Origin: an uncultured Bacilli bacterium
Lineage (GTDB): Bacteria; Bacillota_I; Bacilli_A; RF39; UBA660
NCBI GenBank assembly: GCA_934098345.1
Contig: CAKONX010000003.1
Span: 1-37,482 of the forward strand
Direction of reading: 5' to 3'
Length of the DNA: 37,482 bases
Position 1 is the first letter of the stretch; each line of letters begins with the position of its first letter. Positions 26,116 to 34,197 of the stretch are shown one piece after another. A program made the translations under genes and the position numbers. The notes beneath the pieces are model-generated. The model searched no databases and was not told the origin of the DNA. It worked only from the letters and a program-made list of their open reading frames with translations.

Positions 26116-27551
26116 TATGATAAAACAATTCGATAAGAGTAATTTCCATTATTACCGCCTGTGAATTTGGTAAATGCAAATTGTCCGCCTAAAACACCAA
26201 AGTTATAAGCTCCACCTCTAGCAAACCATGGATGTGCTTTTTCAATAAAAATTGATTGTTCCTTATACCACGAATTGTGATATCTTGCTGTATTATCACC
26301 ATCTTTAAAATTTTTAAATGGTCCCATTTCTCCAGTTGCATCTCCTAATATTCTATATTGATATGCAGTTACTGTAGCAGATTTACTATAAACATCAAAA
26401 TATTTTGCATCATAGTTTGCTATTGTTGTAGCTGTAAATCCACTTGAACCGAATGAAGCATTAAAGTAGGAAGCCATAAGTTCATGTGCTCCTCCAGCAA
26501 TATCATAAACTCCAGTGATATTTCCTGTCGTACTTGCTAAATATCCTGCATCAGTATTGTATGCTGAATTGTATGCTCCTCCATCACCACTTACACCAGT
26601 GTAAGTGTGTTGAAGAGATGTAAGTAGTGCTCCATAACCGGTTTTAGCATTCGAGTTATTGTTATTTCTTACTTCTTGACCAGTTCCATATCTAGAATGA
26701 GCGAGTATTGCCATTGCTCCCCATTCAGTGTTTTTCATCATGTGCGAATCCATATCTCTTTGATAGTTATAAGCATTTTGAAAAGCAAACATTACTTTAA
26801 TATTTCTCCAAGAGAACACATTTGGTTTTATTATTATTTTAGCAGCATTTGCTTCATTTTTTTGAGCAGTTGCCTTTGTTGTAGCACCTAAATATCCTGT
26901 TTCAAACTTTCCTACCCAAAAGCCATTTACCCCCATAGATATAAATGCTGGATGTGTCATATATTCTCCATTATTACAGTTTCCACTTTCTCCTGAAACA
27001 AGCGGTGTTTCACAAGATACGCCTTGTTTATCAATTGTATTAGTAACACTAAAAACTACATCAATAACGTGAGCAGTATCTAATGAACCGGTACTTTTTC
27101 CATCGGAATTTACGTTCCATAATTTATATTTATATTTTGGTATCCATACAAAATAGCTTTGTATATCTGCTTCATCTATTGTATCTCCGACAGCATATGT
27201 TTTACTTGGACTTTCAATTAAAATAACTGCATTTGCCCAACGTTTTTCACAATAATTATACCAGTCACCTGCAGCATCAGCATATGTAACTGTTCCATCA
27301 TCTGCAAGTGTAATTGGAATCAAACCACTATATAATTTAGGAGAAGATACATTATTTAAACATTCGTCTGCTTTTGGACATTCACCTTGGTAAAGAGAAT
27401 CTAATGCATCATTTACTGTATCTACATCCCATTTTTTGTCATATGTAGCATATTCAATATCTCTTCCTTTTAATGTTGCAAGAGCATAAGTAACTCCACC
27501 AGTAATAGATGCAATAATTAATAAACTTACTATAATTATTTTCTTTTTCAT
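26115..27551 (-). CDS. Secreted FGE-sulfatase/C-type-lectin-fold-like protein, array member 1
   Basis: With the ATG at 27551 (AAAGGA ribosome site) the protein has 478 residues; an upstream in-frame ATG at 27623 would run into the preceding gene's coding end and hide the signal peptide. A signal peptide covers about 1-24 (MKKKIIIVSLLIIASITGGV). A coiled-type element (TVNDALDSLY) follows, then the shared constant part with CEKRWANAV, YFVWIPKYKYKLWNV and EYMTHPAFI. The C-terminal fold has SHMMKNTEWGAMAILAHSRYG, ASTTGNITGVYDIAGGAHE and RGGAYNFGVLGGQF. These are hallmarks of the SUMF1/FGE-sulfatase or C-type-lectin-like fold. No Cys pair is present in the C-terminal part, so a formylglycine-generating enzyme is unlikely; ligand binding is more plausible. 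It lacks the roughly 35-residue insert found in members 2 and 3. Confidence 0.82.
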   Translation of the reverse strand: MKKKIIIVSLLIIASITGGVTYALATLKGRDIEYATYDKKWDVDTVNDALDSLYQGECPKADECLNNVSSPKLYSGLIPITLADDGTVTYADAAGDWYNYCEKRWANAVILIESPSKTYAVGDTIDEADIQSYFVWIPKYKYKLWNVNSDGKSTGSLDTAHVIDVVFSVTNTIDKQGVSCETPLVSGESGNCNNGEYMTHPAFISMGVNGFWVGKFETGYLGATTKATAQKNEANAAKIIIKPNVFSWRNIKVMFAFQNAYNYQRDMDSHMMKNTEWGAMAILAHSRYGTGQEVRNNNNSNAKTGYGALLTSLQHTYTGVSGDGGAYNSAYNTDAGYLASTTGNITGVYDIAGGAHELMASYFNASFGSSGFTATTIANYDAKYFDVYSKSATVTAYQYRILGDATGEMGPFKNFKDGDNTARYHNSWYKEQSIFIEKAHPWFARGGAYNFGVLGGQFAFTKFTGGNNGNYSYRIVLS

Positions 27552-27564
27552 ATGAATTTCCTTT

Positions 27565-29175
27565 CTAAAATAACACAAATCTGTAACCCACGTTTGTACT
27601 AGCTGCTCCAGTGTGATTATCAAAATAAAATTGGCTTGCTAATCCACCATTCCTAAAAATTCCACCTCTAAGAAAGAACGGTTCACTTGACAAAACAAAT
27701 CTAGCTAATGAATTATACCAGGTATTATGATATCTTGAATTTGTCGTAGCTGCAGTCGTATCACCATCGCCATCAATATATAATTTAAAAGGTCCAGTTT
27801 CTCCAGTTGCATCTCCTAATATTCTGTATTGAAAAGTTGATGCTGTAGACGATTTGTTATACACATCAAAATACTTTGCATCATATTCGGTTATAGTAGT
27901 CGCTTTAAAACCACTCGAACCAAATTTGGTATCTATGTAAGAAGCAACATATTCCTGTGCGCCTCCAACTAAATCATAAATTCCAGTAATGTTGCCGGTC
28001 GTGCTCGCTAAATACCCGATTTCCGTATTATAAGTTTCATTGTATCCATCACCATCTCCTGAAGTCCCTGGATGTGTTTGTTGGTTTGTTGAGGGCAATG
28101 CAGAATATCCACTATTAATTGATTTATAGTTGTTAAGGTTTATTTTTTTATTAATTCCGTATTTTGAATGAGAAAGGTATGCAACTGCTCCCCACTCTGT
28201 ATTTTTCATCATGTGTGAGTCCATCGTCCTAGCATAATTATATGCATTTTCAAACATAGTTTGAAATTTAGTATTAACAACCGATGTCTTTAATGGAAGT
28301 CCAGCTATGGTTCTGTCAAAAGGGATTTTTAAAGTTGCAGTAGTATCGGAAGGATTATACTCAACCGCTCCGGACGATGAAGAACTTGAACTATTAAAAG
28401 TTGATAAATCAGTAGCAGAGGTTTCATATTTTGCTACCCAAAATCCGTCCACATTCGCGCTTATAAATGCTGGATGTGTCATATATTCTCTATTGTCACA
28501 ATTTCCACTTTCTCCTGATGTAAGCGGAGTTGCACAAGATACTCCCTCTACATCAGTTGTATCTGTTTTATCGAATATTATATCTATGCTATGTACACCT
28601 TTTGTTACTCCTGTACTTTTTCCATCAGAATTTACATTCCACAATTTATATTTATATTTTGGTATCCATACAAAGTAACTTTGTATATCCGTTTCTTTTA
28701 TTACTTCTCCTGGTTTATATTCTGGAATTTCTGTATACACACTTTCATCATTGGTATATAAGTAACTAGTATTTGATCCTGTGGTACCTATGGTAATTTT
28801 ACCTATATCTGATCCGCTGTTACTAACTACCTCATATTTGTTAAGCATAACCGCATTAGCCCAACGTTTTTCACAATAATCATACCAGCTAGTTGTTGTG
28901 TCTGCACGTCTTACTGTACCATCATCATCTATAGTTACTGGTATAAATGCTTTATCATCATAAAATTTAGGTTCAGCTATATCTCCACATGCATTTGCAC
29001 TTCCGCATTTATCTTTGTATAAATCACTTATTGCTTCTTGTACATTCGATACATTCCAAGTTGTATCTTTTGGAGAATATACTACATCTCTTGCTTGACA
29101 CAAATTATATGCATATGCAGAAGTGGCACCAATAGCAAAAACAATAATTGTTGCTAAAACTTTTTTGCTTTTCAT
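27565..29175 (-). CDS. Secreted FGE-sulfatase/C-type-lectin-fold-like protein, array member 2
   Basis: This 536-residue protein has a signal peptide at about 1-22. The element NVSNVQEAISDLY lies at 41-53. The constant part spans 21-215, with four Cys in the first 101 residues (C26, C57, C63, C101). FVWIPKYKYKLWNV is at 168-181 and EYMTHPAFI at 230-238. A Ser run is at 262-268. The lectin-like fold then carries MDSHMMKNTEWGAVAYLSHS (318-337), STTGNITGIYDLVGGAQEYV (391-410) and the variable C-terminus with RGGIFRNGGLASQFYF (503-518). The coding DNA of residues 21-215 matches member 3 without a mismatch that I could find, while the C-terminal half differs and uses more GC-rich codons than its neighbours, pointing to recombination or transfer. 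A GGAG ribosome site precedes the ATG. Function is not established; a cell-surface binding protein is inferred. Confidence 0.82.
   Translation of the reverse strand: MKSKKVLATIIVFAIGATSAYAYNLCQARDVVYSPKDTTWNVSNVQEAISDLYKDKCGSANACGDIAEPKFYDDKAFIPVTIDDDGTVRRADTTTSWYDYCEKRWANAVMLNKYEVVSNSGSDIGKITIGTTGSNTSYLYTNDESVYTEIPEYKPGEVIKETDIQSYFVWIPKYKYKLWNVNSDGKSTGVTKGVHSIDIIFDKTDTTDVEGVSCATPLTSGESGNCDNREYMTHPAFISANVDGFWVAKYETSATDLSTFNSSSSSSSGAVEYNPSDTTATLKIPFDRTIAGLPLKTSVVNTKFQTMFENAYNYARTMDSHMMKNTEWGAVAYLSHSKYGINKKINLNNYKSINSGYSALPSTNQQTHPGTSGDGDGYNETYNTEIGYLASTTGNITGIYDLVGGAQEYVASYIDTKFGSSGFKATTITEYDAKYFDVYNKSSTASTFQYRILGDATGETGPFKLYIDGDGDTTAATTNSRYHNTWYNSLARFVLSSEPFFLRGGIFRNGGLASQFYFDNHTGAASTNVGYRFVLF
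28529..29116. repeat. 588-base direct repeat, copy in array member 2
   Basis: By base-by-base reading this segment shows no mismatch with 30161-30748 (offset 1632). Flanking bases differ immediately at both ends: 28528 versus 30160, and 29117 versus 30749. It encodes residues 21-215 of member 2. Confidence 0.93.
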
Positions 29176-29193
29176 TTATATTCTCCTTTCAAA

Positions 29194-30813
29194 TTAATCT
29201 AATATTAATCGGTACCCTCTATTATCATTAGCTGCTCCGGTATAACCCGAAAAGGAAAATTGACTGGATAAGACACCACCTTTATAATAATGTCCCCGAG
29301 TAAACCAATGGTAATTGCTACCTGACGCAAGAAATGTTGTATTAGTTCTATACCACTCATTATGATATCTTGAATTTGTCGTAGCTGCAGTCGTATCACC
29401 ATCGCCATCAATATATGATTTAAAAGGTCCGGTTTCAGCAGTTGCATCTCCTAATATCCTATATTGCCAAGTTGTTGAATTTGAAGACTTATTATATATA
29501 TCGAAATACTTTCCATCATATTCAGCTATCGTTGTTGCATTAAATCCACTTGATACATATTTCGTATCTGTATATGATGCCATATATTCAAGTACTCCAC
29601 CTGACATATCATATATACCAGTTATATTTCCTGTTGTACTTGCAAGATATCCGATTTTTGTATTATATAAATCATAATAAGCTTCACCATCTCCGTATGT
29701 TCCTGGATTTGTTTGTTGGTTTGTTGATGGTAATGCACTTGCTCCTGTTAATTTTGGATTAGCATTATTTACATTAATTTTCTTATTTATTCCATATTTA
29801 GAATGAGAAAGGTATGCAACTGCTCCCCATTCAGTATTCTTCATCATGTGTGAGTCCATTGCTCTGGCATAATTATATGCAGTTTCAAATATTGTTTTTA
29901 CGTTTAAACTTGTTACTGGTAAATGGTTTGGTTTAGATGATGTTCCTCTTTCATAATTTATTTGAAAAAAAGTTCCAACATCTATTTTACTATTTGTGTG
30001 GTAACCACCACCGCCTGCATAAGGTAAATCTGTTACTATATCAGCATTAGACGATTCAAATTTTCCTACCCAAAAACCATCAACGCCTAAAGTTATAAAT
30101 GCTGGGTGTGTCATATATTCTCCATTATCACAATTTCCACTTCCTCCTGATGTAAGAGGTGTTGCACAAGATACTCCCTCTACATCAGTTGTATCTGTTT
30201 TATCGAATATTATATCTATGCTATGTACACCTTTTGTTACTCCTGTACTTTTTCCATCAGAATTTACATTCCACAATTTATATTTATATTTTGGTATCCA
30301 TACAAAGTAACTTTGTATATCCGTTTCTTTTATTACTTCTCCTGGTTTATATTCTGGAATTTCTGTATACACACTTTCATCATTGGTATATAAGTAACTA
30401 GTATTTGATCCTGTGGTACCTATGGTAATTTTACCTATATCTGATCCGCTGTTACTAACTACCTCATATTTGTTAAGCATAACCGCATTAGCCCAACGTT
30501 TTTCACAATAATCATACCAGCTAGTTGTTGTGTCTGCACGTCTTACTGTACCATCATCATCTATAGTTACTGGTATAAATGCTTTATCATCATAAAATTT
30601 AGGTTCAGCTATATCTCCACATGCATTTGCACTTCCGCATTTATCTTTGTATAAATCACTTATTGCTTCTTGTACATTCGATACATTCCAAGTTGTATCT
30701 TTTGGAGAATATACTACATCTCTTGCTTGACACAAATTATATGCATATACAGAAGTGGCACCAATAACTATTAGTAGAAAAAAGATAATAATTTTACGTT
30801 TTATATCTTTCAT
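29194..30813 (-). CDS. Secreted FGE-sulfatase/C-type-lectin-fold-like protein, array member 3
   Basis: This 539-residue protein has a signal peptide at about 1-24 (MKDIKRKIIIFFLLIVIGAT). Residues 23-217 are identical to member 2. After EYMTHPAFITLGVDGFWVGKFES the sequence diverges. A Gly-rich stretch (YAGGGGYH) replaces the Ser run, then the fold resumes with SHMMKNTEWGAVAYLSHSKYG, STTGNITGIYDMSGGVLEYM and the C-terminal RGHYYKGGVLSSQFSF. The second Gly of the RGG motif is His here. The ATG overlaps the stop of the 30810 gene as ATGA and has AAAGGA upstream, so the array is transcribed as one unit. Role as for the other members: surface ligand binding is inferred, enzyme activity is not supported. 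Confidence 0.82.
   Translation of the reverse strand: MKDIKRKIIIFFLLIVIGATSVYAYNLCQARDVVYSPKDTTWNVSNVQEAISDLYKDKCGSANACGDIAEPKFYDDKAFIPVTIDDDGTVRRADTTTSWYDYCEKRWANAVMLNKYEVVSNSGSDIGKITIGTTGSNTSYLYTNDESVYTEIPEYKPGEVIKETDIQSYFVWIPKYKYKLWNVNSDGKSTGVTKGVHSIDIIFDKTDTTDVEGVSCATPLTSGGSGNCDNGEYMTHPAFITLGVDGFWVGKFESSNADIVTDLPYAGGGGYHTNSKIDVGTFFQINYERGTSSKPNHLPVTSLNVKTIFETAYNYARAMDSHMMKNTEWGAVAYLSHSKYGINKKINVNNANPKLTGASALPSTNQQTNPGTYGDGEAYYDLYNTKIGYLASTTGNITGIYDMSGGVLEYMASYTDTKYVSSGFNATTIAEYDGKYFDIYNKSSNSTTWQYRILGDATAETGPFKSYIDGDGDTTAATTNSRYHNEWYRTNTTFLASGSNYHWFTRGHYYKGGVLSSQFSFSGYTGAANDNRGYRLILD
30161..30748. repeat. 588-base direct repeat, copy in array member 3
   Basis: This is the partner of 28529-29116. 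The lack of silent differences over 588 bases implies a very recent duplication or gene conversion. Confidence 0.93.
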
Positions 30814-31364
30814 TTCTTTATCCTTTCTCTTAAGTCATCAAGCGCCTCTTTTACAGTTGTTGCTTTCCATCCACTTATACTTGATGAAAATTCAACAGTT
30901 TCAGCGTTTCCATCATATTCATTTGATGCTTCTGTTCTTTCAAGAACATCAACGTTCATTTTACAAGTTATTGTATCAGTTGTTACATCTTTTAAAGTAA
31001 TTGTTGATGTAAGCACAGTATGTGCTTCAATTAAACCAATTTGATTAATATTTATAGTTGCTGCTTTATCAGTTGTACATGAAAGAGATACATTTCCATC
31101 ATATAAAGAACTTATGTTTTTAACACGATAAGTAACTGTACTTGCTCCGGCTTCCGGATTTATAGTGAATTCATCACCATTTGCATTTATTTGATCTGAT
31201 AAATTGGTATCATCTATATGAATACCACTTATATAAATTCTATAATCTGCATCATTAAAGTTAATGTTTGCTTTTCCATATATATTTACTGTTGTATGAT
31301 AAGCAGAATATCCAATTGTCATAAGCATTATAACTAACAAAACTCCAAATCTTTTTTTGTTCAT
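30810..31364 (-). CDS. Small secreted protein heading the array, TasA/fibre-like candidate
   Basis: The protein has 184 residues from the ATG at 31364; an ATG at 31379 adds five residues but has no better ribosome site. A signal peptide covers about 1-25 (MNKKRFGVLLVIMLMTIGYS), followed by a Thr/Asn/Asp-rich beta-type domain (TTVNIYGKANINFNDADYRI...) with one Cys pair (C95 and C134 approximately). The C-terminus ends WKATTVKEALDDLRERIKK, which repeats the V-x-x-A-L/I-x-x-L element of the three large proteins. The start of the mature region recalls TasA-type or SipW-dependent secreted proteins, but I cannot confirm that. As first gene with its own promoter, it may be a partner or anchor for the larger proteins. 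Confidence 0.75.
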   Translation of the reverse strand: MNKKRFGVLLVIMLMTIGYSAYHTTVNIYGKANINFNDADYRIYISGIHIDDTNLSDQINANGDEFTINPEAGASTVTYRVKNISSLYDGNVSLSCTTDKAATININQIGLIEAHTVLTSTITLKDVTTDTITCKMNVDVLERTEASNEYDGNAETVEFSSSISGWKATTVKEALDDLRERIKK

Positions 31365-31388
31365 ATTAGCACACACCATTCTATTATC

Positions 31389-31417
31389 ATTGTAGTATAA
31401 TTTGAAAATTAATGCAA
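31389..31417 (-). promoter_or_regulatory. Candidate promoter of the secreted-protein array
   Basis: On the minus strand TTGCAT (31412-31417), a 17-base spacer and TACAAT (31389-31394) lie 24 bases upstream of the first ATG. It sits between the lipoprotein terminator and the array, which supports an independent transcript. Confidence 0.55.
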
Positions 31418-31420
31418 TAT

Positions 31421-31440
31421 AAAAACCCTTTTTAAGGGTT
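31421..31440 (-). terminator. Intrinsic terminator after the lipoprotein gene
   Basis: A 7-bp stem AACCCTT/AAGGGTT (31424-31430 with 31434-31440) has loop TTT, with A residues at 31421-31425 giving a T tract on the minus strand. Confidence 0.75.
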
Positions 31441-31443
31441 AAA

Positions 31444-32070
31444 TTATTTTTCTGTTCTAATAGTTTTTACTATTTCATCAACATAGTTATTCATTTCTTT
31501 AACTTTGCTTTCATCAGTAGATGAATTTAAAACTATTGAAGAAACGATAACTGGATAATTATTATAAGTAAATGTATAACCATAAACTGGGAAAGTTTTT
31601 TCAGTTCCATAATCATTTACTGGTTGATTATCATTAAATTTTAATGCTTCAATTTTTCCATTTATTTTAACATTTTCATAGTTGCTTGGGCTAAAACTAC
31701 TATACTTGCAATGATAAAATTGCATTAACACACCAATACTTGTTTCATTATATAGATTTAAAAAGTTTTCTTTTAAATCACTTCCAGTTACTTCTTCTGA
31801 ATTACTTTGTACAAGAATTGCATAATCTTTTGAATCACTTAAGATAAAACTATATCCATAATCTTCTGCTTTCCAAGAAGAAGGTACACTTACATATAAT
31901 GGAGTAGCTCCAATTTGTTTTGCTTTAGTGTCTTTACTTTCTTGTTTTTCTTGTGTTTTTGTTGTAGTTTTCTCATCAACACCAGTTGAATCTTCCTTTT
32001 TGCTTCCACAACCACATAAAGTTAATGTTAAACTTAAAACTGCAAATAAATAAACAAATTTCTTTTTCAT
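31444..32070 (-). CDS. Putative surface lipoprotein, function unknown
   Basis: The 208-residue precursor has a lipoprotein signal (MKKKFVYLFAVLSLTLTLCG) with a lipobox ending at C21 (LCGC), so it should be lipid-anchored on the outer face of the membrane. A Ser/Lys/Thr/Glu-rich linker (to about residue 50) leads to a compact domain with TPLYVSVPSSWKAEDYGYSF, a pattern common in PsbP/Mog1-type lipoproteins of Firmicutes. That fold is only a suggestion. It has its own promoter (32092-32119) and terminator (31421-31440). Confidence 0.85.
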   Translation of the reverse strand: MKKKFVYLFAVLSLTLTLCGCGSKKEDSTGVDEKTTTKTQEKQESKDTKAKQIGATPLYVSVPSSWKAEDYGYSFILSDSKDYAILVQSNSEEVTGSDLKENFLNLYNETSIGVLMQFYHCKYSSFSPSNYENVKINGKIEALKFNDNQPVNDYGTEKTFPVYGYTFTYNNYPVIVSSIVLNSSTDESKVKEMNNYVDEIVKTIRTEK

Positions 32071-32091
32071 ATAGACTCCTTTTCTATATTA

Positions 32092-32119
32092 ATTATATTA
32101 TATTTAATAAATTTTTCAA
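32092..32119 (-). promoter_or_regulatory. Promoter of the lipoprotein gene
   Basis: On the minus strand TTGAAA (32114-32119), a 16-base spacer and a perfect TATAAT (32092-32097) lie just upstream of an AAAAGGAG ribosome site. Confidence 0.6.
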
Positions 32120-32121
32120 TA

Positions 32122-32826
32122 TTATTTATAAAGTTCGTATAAGAGTATAGATGTTGCAATTGATACGTTTAATGATTCACATACTGGATCCATTTTTATA
32201 TGTACTTTATTATTTACTTCATCACTTATTTCTTTTCTTACTCCTGCTCCTTCATTTCCCATAATAAGAGCATAATACTCATCTATTTTTATATCATTTA
32301 TATCATTACCTGAAGAAACATCAGTTGTAATAAAAGTATAGTTATCTTTATTTTCTTTTATAAATGAAAGTAAATCTCTTTTTAAATAGTTGATTTTAAA
32401 AAGCATTCCTTCGCTTCCTCTTATAACTTTTGGATTATATAAATCTACTGTATCTAAGCTTGCAACTATAGTATCTACTCCAAAAGAAACAGCACTTCTA
32501 ATAATTGTTCCTAAATTACCTGGATTTTGTATACCATCAAGTATAAGAATATTTCCGTCTATTGGTTTTTCTTTTAATTCTTTTATAACTGCTAGAATTT
32601 TAGGCGGATTTGTAAGATTAGAAAGTTTTTTCATAACATTAACACTTACTGTTGTAGAATAATCTCTTTCATCTAAAGAAAATGCTTCAATTACTAGATT
32701 ATTTTTGAAAGCTTCTTCTACTAAATGTTCACCCTCTACAATTAAAATATGCTCTTTATCACGATATTTTTTTTCATTAAGTTTAGCATATTTTTTTATT
32801 TTTTCATTATTAACTGATTCAATCAT
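32122..32826 (-). CDS. SpoU/TrmH family RNA 2'-O-methyltransferase
   Basis: This SPOUT methyltransferase has 234 residues. An N-terminal substrate-binding domain (EGEHLVEEAF, residues 31-40) is followed by the trefoil-knot motifs NPGNLGTIIRSA (101-112), IMGNEGAGV (188-196) and ESLNVSIATSILLYE (217-231). Family members methylate 23S rRNA (RlmB-like, YsgA) or tRNA (TrmH). Sequence alone does not settle the target; the domain layout favours the rRNA-type YsgA/RlmB group. The gene starts one base after the stop of the YgjP-like gene and ends the der-to-32122 unit. Confidence 0.92.
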   Translation of the reverse strand: MIESVNNEKIKKYAKLNEKKYRDKEHILIVEGEHLVEEAFKNNLVIEAFSLDERDYSTTVSVNVMKKLSNLTNPPKILAVIKELKEKPIDGNILILDGIQNPGNLGTIIRSAVSFGVDTIVASLDTVDLYNPKVIRGSEGMLFKINYLKRDLLSFIKENKDNYTFITTDVSSGNDINDIKIDEYYALIMGNEGAGVRKEISDEVNNKVHIKMDPVCESLNVSIATSILLYELYK

Positions 32827-32827
32827 A

Positions 32828-33445
32828 CTAAGATTTTAATTCCTTTCTAGCTTCTTTATATCTTGGATAATGTTTTTCTACACATTTCCAAAAAGCAGCT
32901 GAATGATTCATGTGTGAAAAATGTGATAATTCATGAACAATAACATAGTCAATTAAATAAGGTTTCTTATGTATTAGTTCAGTATTTAAAGTTACAGTCA
33001 TACTTTTAGTATTACAAACTCCCCATCTAGTTTTCATTTTTCTTGTTCTTAATCTAAATTTAGGCAAATTATCAAATGAATCTATATATAATTTCATTCG
33101 TTCTTCAAAAATTCTTAAAGAATTCTTTTCTAAATATTCATTTGCTTTCTCTATTGATGGAGCAAATATTCTATCATTATCAAATATTATTTTATTAAAA
33201 TTAATATAATCTATTTCATTACCTAAATATAATACTTTTTCTTGTGCTTTCTCACGTTTTTCTTGCTTTTTATACATTTTTATAAGAGCATCTTTATTTT
33301 TTTCTAATAATCTATTTATCTCTTTTTCACTTACATATTTTGGATATGTAACATATATTTGATTTTTATCATTTATTCTAAAATAAATATTTTTAATTTT
33401 TTTCTTTTCTATTACAATATCTAAATAATTACCATCTATATTCAT
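32828..33445 (-). CDS. YgjP-like zinc metallopeptidase (DUF45/M48-like)
   Basis: The protein has 205 residues from the ATG at 33445, which overlaps the upstream stop as TGATG; a TTG one codon earlier is less likely. The zinc site HELSH is at 171-175 with a further His at 181 (HMNHSAAFW), and the RTRKMKTRWGVCN motif of the YgjP family at about 134-146. These are small cytosolic HExxH proteins related to SprT and WLM; substrates are mostly unknown, though some act in DNA-protein or SUMO-related repair in other lineages. It is probably co-transcribed with the 33445-34197 gene, der and the methyltransferase gene. Confidence 0.88.
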   Translation of the reverse strand: MNIDGNYLDIVIEKKKIKNIYFRINDKNQIYVTYPKYVSEKEINRLLEKNKDALIKMYKKQEKREKAQEKVLYLGNEIDYINFNKIIFDNDRIFAPSIEKANEYLEKNSLRIFEERMKLYIDSFDNLPKFRLRTRKMKTRWGVCNTKSMTVTLNTELIHKKPYLIDYVIVHELSHFSHMNHSAAFWKCVEKHYPRYKEARKELKS

Positions 33446-34197
33446 CAACTATTTTTAAATATTTTATACCATTCATCTAAGCTAGTTGTTACTTTAGTAG
33501 ATCCACTTTTAAATGCATCTTTGATATTTGACCATGTAATAGAAATTTTTCCTTTTAATTCTTTAAATTCATCTTTTAATTTATCACATTCATTTTTGTT
33601 TTTAGAGCATACATACGCAAGTGAATTCATATATTCGCTTATTAGTTTAGTTTTAATATTTTGATATTTTTCACCTAGTTCGTTTTTATAATTTGGAAAA
33701 ACAGAATCAACTTTATTATCAATTAATAAAGCATATTTAATAACTGTAATTTTAGTTTTAGTACTTAAACTTTTAAAAGTTACTCCATTAATAGTTCCAT
33801 CATAAAATATAAAATCAACTATTTTTATAAAAGTATCTTTGGCTGTTTCTTTGAATGATTGATTAGTATTTGTGCTTATCACTTCATAGTCACTTTTAAA
33901 TGTATTAATTATATCTTCTTCACTTACTTTAGTTGTGGTTATGCGCTCTTTGGTTGGAGTAATAACAGTTGTTGTATTATTTTCATTTTTAATAATATCG
34001 CCAACTTGTAAAGATTCATCAGTAATTTTTGTAGTTGTATTATTTCCTTTAATATAAACATAATCGTTTTCGCGTTTAATTACTTCACCATAATCATAAG
34101 ACTCTTTTTTACCTTTAGATAAAAGTATTAATATAATTGCAATTAAAAGGCCAATTATAACACCCACTAATACACCAACATAAACATCTTTTTTCAT
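33445..34197 (-). CDS. Membrane-anchored protein of unknown function in the der unit
   Basis: This 250-residue protein has one N-terminal hydrophobic helix at about 7-27 (VGVLVGVIIGLLIAIILILL). A Thr/Lys-rich beta segment with GEVIKRENDYVYIKG and GDIIKNENNTTTVI follows, then a helical C-terminal domain (TWSNIKDAFKSGSTKVTTSL...) with one Cys pair (CSKNKNEC). With no cleavage motif, it is probably an anchored extracellular protein. Its ATG shares one base with the der stop (TAATG) and its stop overlaps the YgjP-like ATG, so it is tightly coupled to both. No family was recognised. Confidence 0.8.
   Translation of the reverse strand: MKKDVYVGVLVGVIIGLLIAIILILLSKGKKESYDYGEVIKRENDYVYIKGNNTTTKITDESLQVGDIIKNENNTTTVITPTKERITTTKVSEEDIINTFKSDYEVISTNTNQSFKETAKDTFIKIVDFIFYDGTINGVTFKSLSTKTKITVIKYALLIDNKVDSVFPNYKNELGEKYQNIKTKLISEYMNSLAYVCSKNKNECDKLKDEFKELKGKISITWSNIKDAFKSGSTKVTTSLDEWYKIFKNS

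Noticed and set aside
26115..29300. A working diversity-generating retroelement acting on the array proteins
   Set aside because: There is no reverse transcriptase, accessory gene or template repeat in the window. Aligned C-terminal codons differ at many non-adenine and synonymous positions, so DGR mutagenesis is not demonstrated. Only the resemblance of the fold is kept as a finding.
28307..30401. Long antisense frames within the secreted-protein array, such as the Leu/Tyr-rich one at 30159-30401
   Set aside because: They are shadows of the coding strand, repeat exactly where the 588-base repeat lies, and lack ribosome sites.
26115..30813. Array proteins as formylglycine-generating enzymes or sulfatase modifiers
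   Set aside because: The C-terminal fold lacks the paired active-site cysteines, no sulfatase gene is nearby, and the proteins are secreted.
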